Of a stretch of 64,000 nucleotides of DNA, positions 1-11,548 are shown piece by piece (position 1 is the stretch's first letter; every line of letters begins with the position of its first letter). The stretch is taken from positions 1 through 64,000 of the forward strand of contig NZ_BCPR01000008.1 of NCBI RefSeq assembly GCF_016586165.1. The letters are read 5' to 3'. This DNA is from Dyella sp. EPa41. GTDB taxonomy: Bacteria > Pseudomonadota > Gammaproteobacteria > Xanthomonadales > Rhodanobacteraceae. Below the pieces are notes generated by a model. That model was not told where the DNA came from and searched no databases. It worked only from the letters and a program-made list of their open reading frames with translations. The translations under genes were made by a program, and so were the position numbers.

Positions 1-316
1 GGAAGCCATCGCGGCCGAAGGTTTCGAGCGCATCCATCGCACCAACCTGATCGGCATGGGCGTGCTGCCGCTGGAGTTCAAGCCGGGCGCCAACCGCAAG
101 GCGCTGGGCATCGACGGCACCGAGACGTTCGACGTGGTCGGGGCGCGCACGCCGCGCGCCGACCTTACGCTGGTCATCCACCGCAGGAACGGCGAGCGCG
201 TCGAGGTGCCGGTGACCTGTCGCCTGGATACCGCCGAAGAAGTGTCGATCTACGAGGCTGGCGGCGTGCTGCAGCGCTTCGCGCAGGACTTCATCGAGGC
301 TTCGCAGGCCGCGTAA
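1..316 (+). CDS. acnD: Fe/S-dependent 2-methylisocitrate dehydratase AcnD, C-terminal end (partial)
   Basis: The reading frame is open from the left edge, so only about the last 104 residues are present. They match the C-terminal swivel domain of aconitase-family enzymes, including the GMGVLPLEF segment that lies near the substrate pocket in this family. AcnD dehydrates 2-methylcitrate in propionate catabolism. The choice of AcnD over aconitase A rests on the next gene being prpF, since acnD and prpF work as a pair. If the upstream part turned out to be acnA-like, the call would change to aconitate hydratase. The gene ends 88 bp before prpF on the same strand. Confidence 0.85.
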   Translation, partial: EAIAAEGFERIHRTNLIGMGVLPLEFKPGANRKALGIDGTETFDVVGARTPRADLTLVIHRRNGERVEVPVTCRLDTAEEVSIYEAGGVLQRFAQDFIEASQAA

Positions 317-322
317 CGCAAG

Positions 323-374
323 GCCCCTCTCTCCCACGGGACTAGCTTCGCGTCGCCGCAGGGGGAGAGGGGAG
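323..374. repeat. Extragenic inverted repeat, C/T-rich arm with G/A-rich arm (family B)
   Basis: CCCCTCTCTCCC on the left pairs with GGGGAGAGGGG on the right across a loop of about 28 bases. It fills the gap between acnD and prpF. Similar arms recur near 13.14, 42.0, 57.1 and 63.06 kb, so it is a dispersed repeat family and not a feature special to this operon. Confidence 0.6.
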
Positions 375-404
375 AAAGCAACATGGCGTAGACACAGGAT
401 TTCC

Positions 405-1595
405 ATGAGCCATCAACCCCAGATCCGCATTCCCGCCACCTACCTGCGCGGCGGCACCAGCAAGGGCGTGTTCTTCCGTCTGCAAGACTTGCCGGCATCC
501 GCGCAGGTGCCCGGCGCTGCGCGCGATGCGCTGCTGCAGCGCGTGATCGGCAGCCCCGATCCCTACGGCAAGCAGATCGACGGCATGGGCGGCGCCACCT
601 CCAGCACCAGCAAGACGGTGATCGTTTCCAAGAGCAGCCGACCCGGCCACGACGTGGATTACCTGTTCGGCCAGGTGGCGATCGACAAGGCCTTCGTCGA
701 CTGGAGCGGCAACTGCGGCAATCTTTCGGCGGCCGTGGGCCCGTTTGCCATCGCCAGTGGTTTGGTGGACGCCGGGCGCGTTCCGCATGACGGCATGGCC
801 ACCGTGCGCATCTGGCAGGCCAATATCGGCAAGACCATCATCGCGCACGTGCCCATGACCCACGGCGAAGTGCAGGAAACCGGCGATTTCGAACTGGATG
901 GCGTGACGTTCCCGGCGGCCGAAGTGCAGCTTGAATTCATGGATCCGGCGGCCGAAGAGGAAGGTGCCGGCGGCGCGATGTTCCCGACGGGACATCTCGT
1001 CGACGACCTGGATGTGCCGGGCGTCGGCACGCTCAAGGCCACCATGATCAACGCTGGCATTCCCACGATTTTCGTGGAGGCGTCGGCGATCGGCTACACC
1101 GGCACCGAGCTGCAGGACGCGATCAACAGCGACGCCAAGGCCTTGGCGATGTTCGAAACCATTCGCGCGCACGGTGCGCTGCGCATGGGCCTGATCAAGT
1201 CGCTCGATGAAATCGCCACGCGCCAGCACACCCCCAAGGTGGCTTTCGTCGCCACGCCCGCCGACTACGTCGCCTCCAGCGGCAAGCCGGTGGCGGCCAG
1301 CGATGTCGACCTGCTCGTGCGCGCGATGTCGATGGGCAAATTGCATCACGCGATGATGGGTACGGCAGCGGTGGCCATCGGTACGGCCGCAGCGATCCCG
1401 GGCACCCTGGTGAACCTTGCGGCCGGTGGTGGCGAGCGCCAGGCGGTGCGCTTCGGCCATCCGTCGGGGACCCTGCGCGTCGGCGCCGAGGCAAAGCTGG
1501 TGGACGGCGCGTGGGCGGTGACCAAGGCCATCATGAGCCGCAGCGCGCGCGTACTGATGGAAGGCTGGGTGCGCGTGCCGGGCGGGTCGTTCTGA
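405..1595 (+). CDS. prpF: 2-methylaconitate cis-trans isomerase PrpF
   Basis: This 396-residue protein has the PrpF fold signature: the N-terminal run IPATYLRGGTSKGVFF and the GNCGNLSAAVGPFA segment around residues 105-120, both strongly conserved in PrpF. PrpF isomerises the 2-methylaconitate made by AcnD so that ordinary aconitase can finish the 2-methylcitrate cycle, which turns propionyl-CoA into pyruvate and succinate in the cytoplasm. It follows acnD on the same strand, which is the standard arrangement. Length is normal for the family. The ATG at 405 is the natural start. Confidence 0.95.
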   Translation: MSHQPQIRIPATYLRGGTSKGVFFRLQDLPASAQVPGAARDALLQRVIGSPDPYGKQIDGMGGATSSTSKTVIVSKSSRPGHDVDYLFGQVAIDKAFVDWSGNCGNLSAAVGPFAIASGLVDAGRVPHDGMATVRIWQANIGKTIIAHVPMTHGEVQETGDFELDGVTFPAAEVQLEFMDPAAEEEGAGGAMFPTGHLVDDLDVPGVGTLKATMINAGIPTIFVEASAIGYTGTELQDAINSDAKALAMFETIRAHGALRMGLIKSLDEIATRQHTPKVAFVATPADYVASSGKPVAASDVDLLVRAMSMGKLHHAMMGTAAVAIGTAAAIPGTLVNLAAGGGERQAVRFGHPSGTLRVGAEAKLVDGAWAVTKAIMSRSARVLMEGWVRVPGGSF

Positions 1596-1727
1596 ACTGA
1601 GTCGGCTTCGGCCCATACGTGGCTGGGGTCGGCCAGCCCATCGCGTGGCAGTTGTTGTGGCGGGAGGCTGGCGTACCTCCCACCGATGGTTCGCAAGGCG
1701 ATAAGCGAGGCCGTTGGCCTGGTTCCC

Positions 1728-1760
1728 TGCCATGCCGCCTTGGGGCGGCATAAGCATGGC
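1728..1760 (+). terminator. Hairpin after prpF, possible terminator
   Basis: TGCCGCC (1733-1739) pairs perfectly with GGCGGCA (1744-1750), with a weaker outer CCATG/CATGG pairing. There is no T-run after it, so termination would be Rho-assisted at best. The remaining part of the 1596-1883 gap shows a TATACT at 1833-1838 that could be a -10 box for the peptidase gene, but no convincing -35 box. Confidence 0.3.
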
Positions 1761-1883
1761 CGTCTCGTGGGTCCGGCCAGGGCGCCATCCGGTTGGCCCC
1801 GTAGCCCCTCTATGAACTTGCGGCCGGCTACCTATACTCGCCCCAACGCGACCGCTTGGGGGCGGGCGTAAAAAGGGGGGCTT

Positions 1884-3872
1884 ATGAAGACGCTTTTCAA
1901 GCGCGCGGCTGCCTGCGCGCTTTGCTTGGTGCTGGGTGATGCATGGGCGGGAAGCGTGGCGTTTGCCGATCTGGCACGCCATGTCCAGTACCAGGAAGTG
2001 AAGATTTCGCCGGATGGCCATTACGTCGCCGCGACCACCGTCGTGGATGGCAAGCCGCTATTGGCGCTAGTGGATCTCGCCAAGCAAAGCGGCGTCATGA
2101 TCAAGCCGCGTGAAGGCAACCAGGTCGTCGACTTCTGGTGGGTCAACGATCGTCGCGTGCTCTATACCGAAGGCACCAAGCTGGCAGGTTGGGATCGCCC
2201 GTTCTCCACCGGCGAAATCTTTGCCGTCAACGCGGATGGTGGTGGCGCGCAGTTGCTGTTCGGTTATCGCGCGAGCCCGTCATTCAAGGCCTCGCTGATC
2301 CAGCAGCGCCAGCCCGAGCGGGCCAGTGCGGAGATCATCGACACGCTGCGCGGCGACGAAAATCACGTGCTGATTGGTGTCACGCCATGGGACAGCGGCG
2401 TCGACGGTGATTACACGAAGATATTCCTGATGGACGTCCGCGACGGCAGCAAGCACCAAGTGGCCACGGCGCCGGTGCGCAAGGCCGAATTCGTCACCGA
2501 CCATCATGGTGTCGTGCGATTTGCCTTGGGCGTGGACAGCCATGCCTACATGCAGGTGCACTACCGCGAGGGTGATGGCAAACCCTGGACGCTTTTGTTC
2601 CAGGCGACCGCCAAGAAGGACGTGCCTATTCCTCTCGCATTCAATCGCGACGACAGCGTCGTTTACATGTCCTGCGACGTTCCCGGCAAGGCGGGCGCGG
2701 TCTGTCCCTGGGAGGTCGACAAGCAGGCCATGGCGGAGCCCGTATGGAGCAGCGAGGTCGCCAGCGCGGCGGACCTGGTCTACAGCATTGACCGTCAGGA
2801 CGTCGTCGGCGTGTATTCGATGCCGGCCACGCCGACGACCGAGGCGTTTGCACCCGAATCGGACAGCATGAAGGCGATCATCGCCCTCTCGCACGATCTG
2901 CCGGGTGAAAGTGTGCGTATCGTCTCGGGCACCGACGATGGCACCAAGGCCGTCGCGCTCGCTTCGTCGGACATGGATCCGGGCACGTTCTATCTGTGGG
3001 ACAGGGCAACGGGCAAGGCGGTTCCGTTGTTGCAGCGCGCGCCCTGGATCAAGCCGATGGCGATGGCGGAGAAGCAGCCTGTCGAATTCAAGGCGAGGGA
3101 CGGCCTGACCCTGCACGGATACCTGAGTACGCCGCCGGGCAAGGAGCAGGCCAAGCACATGCCCCTGGTGCTGTACGTCCATGGCGGGCCCTTCGGCGTC
3201 CGCGACAAGTGGGAATACGACCCGTACGTGCAGGCGCTCGCCACCCATGGCTACGCCGTGCTGCAGGTGAACTACCGCGGCTCCAGTGGCTATGGAAATG
3301 CGTTCATCGAGAACGGTTTCGGCGAATGGGGCGGCAAGATGCAGGACGATCTGACCGACGCGACGGACTGGGCCATCAAGCAAGGCATTGCCGACGCCGG
3401 CCGCGTGTGCATTTTCGGCGGAAGCTATGGGGGGTATGCGGCGCTTGAAGGAGCGGTCAAGGAGCCTGACCTCTATCGCTGCGCGATCGGTTATGTCGGT
3501 GTGTACGATCTTTCCATGATGTACTCCAAGGGCGACATCTCGGACTGGGTGTCAGGCAAGAGCTATCTTCGCTACTCGCTGGGCAGCGACCCTGCCACGC
3601 TGGCTGCGCGCTCACCCATCAACCAGCTCGACAAGCTCAAGGCAAACGTCATGCTGATCGTGGGCGGCCAGGACACGCGCGTGCCGCCGCAGCACGGCGA
3701 GAACCTGCACGCTGCGTTGCAGAAGCGCGGCATAGCCCACGAATGGCTATACAAGTCTGACGAGGGGCATGGCTTCTACGACGAAAAGAACACCGCCGAG
3801 CTGTTCGAGCGGGTGACGCAATTCCTGGACCGCAACTTGAACGGTCCGGCTGCGGGCGCCGGTTCGCATTGA
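1884..3872 (+). CDS. Secreted S9 family prolyl oligopeptidase-type serine peptidase
   Basis: The 662-residue product starts with a Sec signal peptide (about residues 1-22, ending DAWA). A beta-propeller-like N-terminal half of about 400 residues is followed by an alpha/beta-hydrolase peptidase domain. The catalytic triad is readable: Ser514 in GGSYGG, Asp597 in GGQDTRVPP and His629 in EGHGF. Such peptidases cleave short peptides, often acylaminoacyl- or dipeptidyl-type, and this one should act in the periplasm. The oxyanion-region HGGP motif is present near residue 434. It stands alone between prpF and the convergent thioredoxin gene. Exact substrate cannot be told from sequence. Confidence 0.92.
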   Translation: MKTLFKRAAACALCLVLGDAWAGSVAFADLARHVQYQEVKISPDGHYVAATTVVDGKPLLALVDLAKQSGVMIKPREGNQVVDFWWVNDRRVLYTEGTKLAGWDRPFSTGEIFAVNADGGGAQLLFGYRASPSFKASLIQQRQPERASAEIIDTLRGDENHVLIGVTPWDSGVDGDYTKIFLMDVRDGSKHQVATAPVRKAEFVTDHHGVVRFALGVDSHAYMQVHYREGDGKPWTLLFQATAKKDVPIPLAFNRDDSVVYMSCDVPGKAGAVCPWEVDKQAMAEPVWSSEVASAADLVYSIDRQDVVGVYSMPATPTTEAFAPESDSMKAIIALSHDLPGESVRIVSGTDDGTKAVALASSDMDPGTFYLWDRATGKAVPLLQRAPWIKPMAMAEKQPVEFKARDGLTLHGYLSTPPGKEQAKHMPLVLYVHGGPFGVRDKWEYDPYVQALATHGYAVLQVNYRGSSGYGNAFIENGFGEWGGKMQDDLTDATDWAIKQGIADAGRVCIFGGSYGGYAALEGAVKEPDLYRCAIGYVGVYDLSMMYSKGDISDWVSGKSYLRYSLGSDPATLAARSPINQLDKLKANVMLIVGGQDTRVPPQHGENLHAALQKRGIAHEWLYKSDEGHGFYDEKNTAELFERVTQFLDRNLNGPAAGAGSH

Positions 3873-3962
3873 CGCGATGCGCCCCCGGCATCGCGGCGGT
3901 TGCCGACGTGTCGGGGGCGTTGCCAGCCAGGGATGCGGGCCGCGAAGCGGCCTGCGCGTCAT

Positions 3963-4832
3963 TCAGAACAGCAACGACGCCATCCGCCGGCGATAGCGAC
4001 CGACGAGTTCCGCGTCATCCAGCGTGGAGAAGGCGGCCAGCAGGCGCTTCTTCGCCTGGCCGTCGTTCCAGTCGCGGGCCTTTTCCAGCGTCGTGAGGAA
4101 CTGGTCCAGTCCGGCCGCCGAATCGCCGTCCAGCAACAGGCGCACACCCAGCAGGTCGCGCGCTTCCCAGTCGGCCGCGTTGGCATGGATGCGCTGTTGC
4201 AGCTCGGCCACCGACGGCGCTCCCTTCAGCGCGCGCGCCAGGTCGAGCTGGCTGCGCAGGCGCACGGCCCGCGGATCGGTGGCGAGGTTGGCGGGCAGGG
4301 CGGCGAGCTCGGCTTCCGCCGACTCCACGTTGCCAGCCCACATCAGTGCAAGGGCGAGATCAAGTTTCAGCTCGGTCCGCTCGGGTTCCGCGGCGATCGC
4401 CTGCTGGAGGCGGCTCACGGCTTCTTCGGGCGACTCCTGGACGGCCGTTTCGCCGTCGTCGTTGGCGGCTTCGCCGTCCTGCGGCTGCACGTGGCGCAGC
4501 AGGAACTCGCGCAGCTGGCCTTCGGGCAGGGCGCCGGCGAAACCGTCGACGATCTGGCCATCTTTCACCAGCATCACCGTGGGGATGCTGCGGATGCCGA
4601 ACATGCCGGCCAGCTGCTGGGACTTGTCCACGTCGACCTTGGCCAGCCGGAAGGCGCCGTTGAATTCGCCAGCCAGCTTTTCGAGCATCGGGCCGAGGGT
4701 TTTGCACGGGCCGCACCAGGTCGCCCAGAAGTCCACGAGAATGGGCGTGGTCAGCGAGGCCTGCAGCACCTCGGCTTCGAAGTTGTCCTCGCGCACGTCG
4801 AAGACATGCGTATCGGCGGTCGTGGCACTCAC
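3963..4832 (-). CDS. ybbN: Thioredoxin domain protein with TPR-like tail (YbbN/CnoX family)
   Basis: This 289-residue protein has an N-terminal thioredoxin domain with an intact WCGPC active site (Cys40, Cys43), followed by a helical region of tandem TPR-like repeats, the layout of YbbN/CnoX co-chaperones that hand unfolded or oxidised proteins to GroEL and DnaK. Enterobacterial CnoX has lost the double-cysteine site, whereas here both cysteines remain, so redox activity is likely kept. I chose the GTG at 4832 because GGGAGT lies just upstream and the thioredoxin domain begins soon after. A longer frame exists upstream but its first 28 codons look non-coding. Confidence 0.88.
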   Translation of the reverse strand: MSATTADTHVFDVREDNFEAEVLQASLTTPILVDFWATWCGPCKTLGPMLEKLAGEFNGAFRLAKVDVDKSQQLAGMFGIRSIPTVMLVKDGQIVDGFAGALPEGQLREFLLRHVQPQDGEAANDDGETAVQESPEEAVSRLQQAIAAEPERTELKLDLALALMWAGNVESAEAELAALPANLATDPRAVRLRSQLDLARALKGAPSVAELQQRIHANAADWEARDLLGVRLLLDGDSAAGLDQFLTTLEKARDWNDGQAKKRLLAAFSTLDDAELVGRYRRRMASLLF

Positions 4833-4998
4833 TGGAAACTCCCGTTGACGGATGGGCCCACAGATCAGGGCAAAGCCCAGCATATCAAGGGTTAAGCATG
4901 TTCCGCCCCATTTCACGGGAGCATGACGGGACGGGGCCGGGTGCGGGCGGCGCGACCGCGATCGCTTACCATCGCTTCAGGGAGGGCCGTGTAACAGG

Positions 4999-5691
4999 GT
5001 GTCCAAGGTCCTATCGGCGTTTGGTAGCGATATTTGCGAAAATCACGGAATGACCAGGCCCGCGCAAGGCGTCAAAACCGGCATCGCTCCACCTACGCTG
5101 TGGATCTGCGAGCACTGCGACACCGTCTATCGCCGGCGTGAACTGGCGTGTGGCGAGGTGGCTCGCTGCGCGCGTTGCGACGCGATCCTGGCACGCCATC
5201 ACAGCTTGTCGGTAAACGCCATACTGGCGCTGGTGGTGACGGCCATGATCGCCTTCATCCAGGCCAACATCTGGCCCATCGTCACCCTCGGCCTCAATGG
5301 GCAACTGATCAGCACCACGCTGTGGGGCTGCATCGTGATGATGTGGCGCGAGCATGCGCAGGTGGTGGCCGTGCTGGCGGCCGCCACGCTGTTCTTCTTT
5401 CCCATCGTCAAGATGCTGCTGCTGGGCTGGGTGTCGCTGTACGCGCGGTCCGGACGCCGCGCGCCTGGATTCCGCTGGGCCATGGTGACGCTGTACCGCA
5501 TCGGGCCGTGGACCATGAGCGAGGTGTTCGTGCTCGGCGCCTTGGTGGCCATCGTCAAGGCGCACATGTACTTCGACGTGATCCCCAACCCGGGCATTTT
5601 CGCCTATGGCGTACTGATGCTGATCATCACGGCTTTCTCCAGCATCGACGTGCGTCGCCTGTGGGACGTCACCGAAGAGAGGTCCGCGTGA
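4999..5691 (+). CDS. pqiA: Paraquat-inducible protein A, first copy
   Basis: The 230-residue protein has an N-terminal CxxC...CxxC zinc-ribbon-like segment (CEHC and CARC) and four predicted membrane helices, the single-unit PqiA layout. E. coli PqiA is about twice as long and contains two such units, which here are split between this gene and the next. PqiA is the inner-membrane partner of the MCE protein PqiB in envelope lipid transport. The GTG at 4999 gives the listed length. An ATG at 5050 (MTRPAQ) is an equally reasonable start. The stop overlaps the next start in GTGA. Confidence 0.88.
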   Translation: MSKVLSAFGSDICENHGMTRPAQGVKTGIAPPTLWICEHCDTVYRRRELACGEVARCARCDAILARHHSLSVNAILALVVTAMIAFIQANIWPIVTLGLNGQLISTTLWGCIVMMWREHAQVVAVLAAATLFFFPIVKMLLLGWVSLYARSGRRAPGFRWAMVTLYRIGPWTMSEVFVLGALVAIVKAHMYFDVIPNPGIFAYGVLMLIITAFSSIDVRRLWDVTEERSA

Positions 5692-6311
5692 ACGGGCTGC
5701 CGCGCGCCGGCGACCTGGGCCTGGTCGGCTGCCACGTATGCGGCCTGGTGTGCCGTGACGTCGAGGCGCCGAATGCGGCGTGCCCGCGCTGCGGGTCGGC
5801 GCTGCACAAGCGCAAGTCGGCGAGCTACAGCCGCACCTGGGCGTTGCTGATCGCGGCTTTCATCTTCTACCTGCCCGCCAATGTGCTGCCGATCATGCGC
5901 ACGGTGAGCGTGGGCGACGTGGACGACAACACCATCCTCAGCGGCATCATCGAGCTGTGGGTGAAAGGCTCCCCCGATCTTGCCATCATCGTGTTCACCG
6001 CGAGCATCGTGGTGCCGGTGCTGAAGTTCTTCGCCCTGAGCCTCTTGCTGGTCAGCGCGCAGCGGGGCAGCCGATGGGCGCAGCGGCAGCGCTCCAAGCT
6101 CTACCGGCTGGTGGAATTCATCGGCTACTGGTCGATGCTGGACGTGTTCGTGGTGGCGCTGCTCACGGCGCTGGTGCAGTTCGGTTTCTTCAGCCAGGTC
6201 GAGCCCTTGCCCGGCGTGGTGTACTTCGGCCTCACGGTAATCATTACCATGCTGGCCTCGATGACGTTCGACCCCCGACTGATCTGGGATGGCAGGGACT
6301 TCGATGACTGA
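5688..6311 (+). CDS. pqiA: Paraquat-inducible protein A, second copy
   Basis: This 207-residue protein is a second PqiA unit, with CxxC pairs at the N-terminus (CHVC and CPRC) and four membrane segments. It begins with GTG at 5688 overlapping the stop codon of the first unit and ends overlapping pqiB, so the genes are translationally coupled. The frame extends far upstream of 5688, but that part is the shadow of the first pqiA. The two units together correspond to one full-length enterobacterial PqiA, and they presumably form a complex with PqiB and PqiC in the inner membrane. Confidence 0.88.
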   Translation: MNGLPRAGDLGLVGCHVCGLVCRDVEAPNAACPRCGSALHKRKSASYSRTWALLIAAFIFYLPANVLPIMRTVSVGDVDDNTILSGIIELWVKGSPDLAIIVFTASIVVPVLKFFALSLLLVSAQRGSRWAQRQRSKLYRLVEFIGYWSMLDVFVVALLTALVQFGFFSQVEPLPGVVYFGLTVIITMLASMTFDPRLIWDGRDFDD

Positions 6312-7971
6312 CGACAAGCCAATCAATCAGGACCTGCCCGAACCGGTGGTGCGGCGACCCCGCATCAACGCGTCGATCGTATGGCTGGTGCCGATCATCG
6401 CGGCGCTGGTCGGCCTTTCGCTGGTGATCCATGCCTGGCTGGAGGCCGGCCCCACGGTCAGCATCAGCTTCCTCAGCGCCGAGGGCCTGGACCCGGGCAA
6501 GACGCCGGTGAAGTACAAGAACGTGATCATCGGCCGCGTGACCGCCGTGCGACTCAGCGAGGACCGCTCCCGCATCATCGCCAAGGTGGCGCTGGAGAAG
6601 AGCGCGCAGGGCTTCGCCACGGCGGATACGCGGTTCTGGGTGGTGCGGCCGCGCATCGGCCTGGGCGGCGTGTCCGGCATCGATACCCTGCTTTCGGGCG
6701 CCTTCATCGGTGCCGACGTGGGCGAGTCGCGCGAGCCCAAGAGCGAGTTCACCGGCCTGGAGAATCCGCCGCCGGTGACCCATGGCGCGCCGGGCAAGAC
6801 CTTCGACCTGCATGCGGATGACCTCGGCTCGCTCGATATCGGCTCGCCCGTCTACTATCGCCGCATCCAGGTCGGCCGCGTGTCCACCTATCACCTGGAC
6901 AAGGACGGCAAGGGCGTCACCCTGCAGATCTTCGTGGATGCGCCGAACGACCAGTTCGTCACCACCTCCTCGCGTTTTTGGAATGCGAGCGGCATCGACG
7001 TGTCGCTGGGCGCGGATGGCCTGAAGGTGAACACGCAGTCGCTGGCGACGGTGCTGGCGGGCGGCGTGGCGTTCCAGGACCCGCCGGGGCCGCATGACGC
7101 CACCCCCGCGCAGGAAGATGCCGCCTACCGGCTGTTCAACGATCGCGCGACCGCGATGGCGCCGCCGGATGGCGAACCCAAGTACATCCGCATGCGCTTC
7201 GACCAGTCCTTGCGCGGGTTGGCGGTGGATGCACCGGTCGAATTCCTCGGCGTGCCATTCGGGCGCGTGGTGTCGGTCAACCTCGATTTCGACGAGAAGA
7301 CCCAGACCTTCCCGACCATCGTGGGCGCCGTGGTCTATCCGGCGCGCCTGGGCAAGGCGCACGACAAACTCGTGGCGCTGGCCAGGGCCCGCGGCGACGA
7401 CGAGCAGATGTCCCAGATGATGGGGCGCCTGGTCGAGCATGGCCTGCGCGCGCAGGCGCGTACCGGCAACCTGCTGACCGGCCAGCTCTACATCGCCATG
7501 GACTTCCTGCCGAAGGCGCCAAAGGTGGCTTTCGATGGCACCGCCAGGCCGCTGGAGATACCCACCGCACCGGGCGACCTGGACAAGATCCAGCAGCAGA
7601 TCGCCGACATCGTGGGCAAGCTGCAGAAGGTGCCGTTCGACAGCATCGGCAAGAACCTCGACCAGTCGCTGGCCGAGCTCAATCGCACGCTCAAGCAGGT
7701 CAATGGCAGCGTACTGCCGGAAATGAAGAACACGCTGAAGGGCGCACAGCAGACGCTGGGCACCGCCAACAGCGCCTTCGCGCCGGATGCGCCGCTGCAG
7801 CAGAACCTCGGCGGCACCCTGCAGGAACTGCAGCGCGCCGCGCGTTCGTTGCGCGTGCTCACCGATTACCTGGGCGATCATCCGGACGCATTGCTGCGCG
7901 GGCGTCGCGCCGACGACAAGCTGCAGCCCACGCCGCCGCCGGCCGCGCCGGCACAAGGGAGCAAGCCATGA
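6304..7971 (+). CDS. pqiB: MCE-domain intermembrane transport protein PqiB
   Basis: The 555-residue protein has one membrane anchor near residues 20-40, then a series of MCE domains (repeats around GLDPGKTPVKYKNVIIGRV, IGSPVYYRRIQVGRV and APVEFLGVPFGRV) and a long helical C-terminal part, as in PqiB/YebT. PqiB forms a periplasm-spanning tunnel thought to move lipids between the two membranes. The ATG at 6304 has an AGGGA ribosome site 8 bases upstream and overlaps the end of pqiA. An ATG at 6289 is possible but has no such site. The gene end overlaps pqiC in ATGA. Confidence 0.93.
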   Translation: MTDDKPINQDLPEPVVRRPRINASIVWLVPIIAALVGLSLVIHAWLEAGPTVSISFLSAEGLDPGKTPVKYKNVIIGRVTAVRLSEDRSRIIAKVALEKSAQGFATADTRFWVVRPRIGLGGVSGIDTLLSGAFIGADVGESREPKSEFTGLENPPPVTHGAPGKTFDLHADDLGSLDIGSPVYYRRIQVGRVSTYHLDKDGKGVTLQIFVDAPNDQFVTTSSRFWNASGIDVSLGADGLKVNTQSLATVLAGGVAFQDPPGPHDATPAQEDAAYRLFNDRATAMAPPDGEPKYIRMRFDQSLRGLAVDAPVEFLGVPFGRVVSVNLDFDEKTQTFPTIVGAVVYPARLGKAHDKLVALARARGDDEQMSQMMGRLVEHGLRAQARTGNLLTGQLYIAMDFLPKAPKVAFDGTARPLEIPTAPGDLDKIQQQIADIVGKLQKVPFDSIGKNLDQSLAELNRTLKQVNGSVLPEMKNTLKGAQQTLGTANSAFAPDAPLQQNLGGTLQELQRAARSLRVLTDYLGDHPDALLRGRRADDKLQPTPPPAAPAQGSKP

Positions 7972-8582
7972 TCCGTGCCCGAACCCTGAACCTGGGCGTG
8001 GCCCTGCTCGCACTCGTGGTTGGCGCGTGCAGTTCGGTGCCGCCGATCCGCTACTTCACCCTGGTGCCGGCCCCCGCTACCGAGGCGACCGTCGCGCCCT
8101 CGGCGCAGCCGTTCCAGTTCGAGCTGCTGCCGGTCACCGTCCCGGCCCAGGTCGACCAGCCGCAATTGGTCGTGCGCCAGGGCGGGCAGGGCGTAGCGGT
8201 ACTGCAGGGCCAGCGCTGGATTGCCCCGCTGGGGGATGAAGTGCGCGGGGCGTTGTCGGCCGACCTCGCGCGTGATTTCCACGCACAGGACATCACCGGC
8301 CTGCCTGCCCAGGGCAAGGCCAGCGTACGCATCAAGGTCGATGTGCGCCGGTTCGACTCCGTGCCCGGCAGCTATGCCTACCTCGATGCCGCCTGGAGCG
8401 TGCGTTCGCTGAAGGGTGGCGAACCACTGGCATGCATGAGCCGCATCAGCGAGACCGTGGGCGAAGGCTACGACGCCCTGGTGCAGGGCCATCAGCAGGC
8501 CGTCGCCCACCTGGCTGGCCAGATCGGCGCAGTAGCCGCCGCCCTGGCCGGCGGCCAGCCAGCCAGCTGCCCCAACAGCTGA
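7968..8582 (+). CDS. pqiC: PqiC/YmbA family outer-membrane lipoprotein
   Basis: The 204-residue product has a lipoprotein signal with lipobox VVGAC (Cys near residue 21) followed by SSVPPIRYFTL, the typical start of the ABC-type transport auxiliary lipoprotein family (PqiC, formerly YmbA). In E. coli, PqiC sits in the outer membrane and caps the PqiB tunnel. It closes this four-gene operon and overlaps pqiB by four bases. The family is short and variable, so the assignment leans partly on operon position. Confidence 0.88.
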   Translation: MIRARTLNLGVALLALVVGACSSVPPIRYFTLVPAPATEATVAPSAQPFQFELLPVTVPAQVDQPQLVVRQGGQGVAVLQGQRWIAPLGDEVRGALSADLARDFHAQDITGLPAQGKASVRIKVDVRRFDSVPGSYAYLDAAWSVRSLKGGEPLACMSRISETVGEGYDALVQGHQQAVAHLAGQIGAVAAALAGGQPASCPNS

Positions 8583-8598
8583 AGCACGCAGATCCCTG

Positions 8599-8684
8599 CT
8601 GTAGGAGCGCACCCTGTGCGCGACCGCGGCGTTTGAATCTCGCCGCTCCGTAGGCTTGTCGCGCACAAGGTGCGCTCCTACAGG
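8599..8684. repeat. REP-like palindromic pair (family A) between pqiC and leuS
   Basis: CTGTAGGAGCGCACC followed by CTGTGCGCGA is answered in inverted orientation by TCGCGCACAAGGTGCGCTCC and TACAG about 40 bases on. Each arm is itself partly self-complementary (GCGCACCCTGTGCGC). The same core occurs near 13.9, 36.5, 41.3-41.6, 52.2, 62.7 and 63.2 kb. Such paired elements sit at gene ends and can form cruciforms or stabilise 3' ends. Confidence 0.85.
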
Positions 8685-8759
8685 AAAAACGGCGTCGTAG
8701 GGCGGTTTCACGCCAGTTCTGCTAGTCTGCCGCGTTCACCATCAGTCATTGCCGACTGA

Positions 8760-11543
<2,784 letters not shown>

Positions 11544-11548
11544 AATCC

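Noticed and set aside
342-2021. Long minus-strand open frame of 559 codons opposite prpF
   Set aside because: It is a high-GC shadow in the third-position-rich antisense frame. The product has repetitive His/Arg/Ala composition and no motif, and prpF on the plus strand explains the region.
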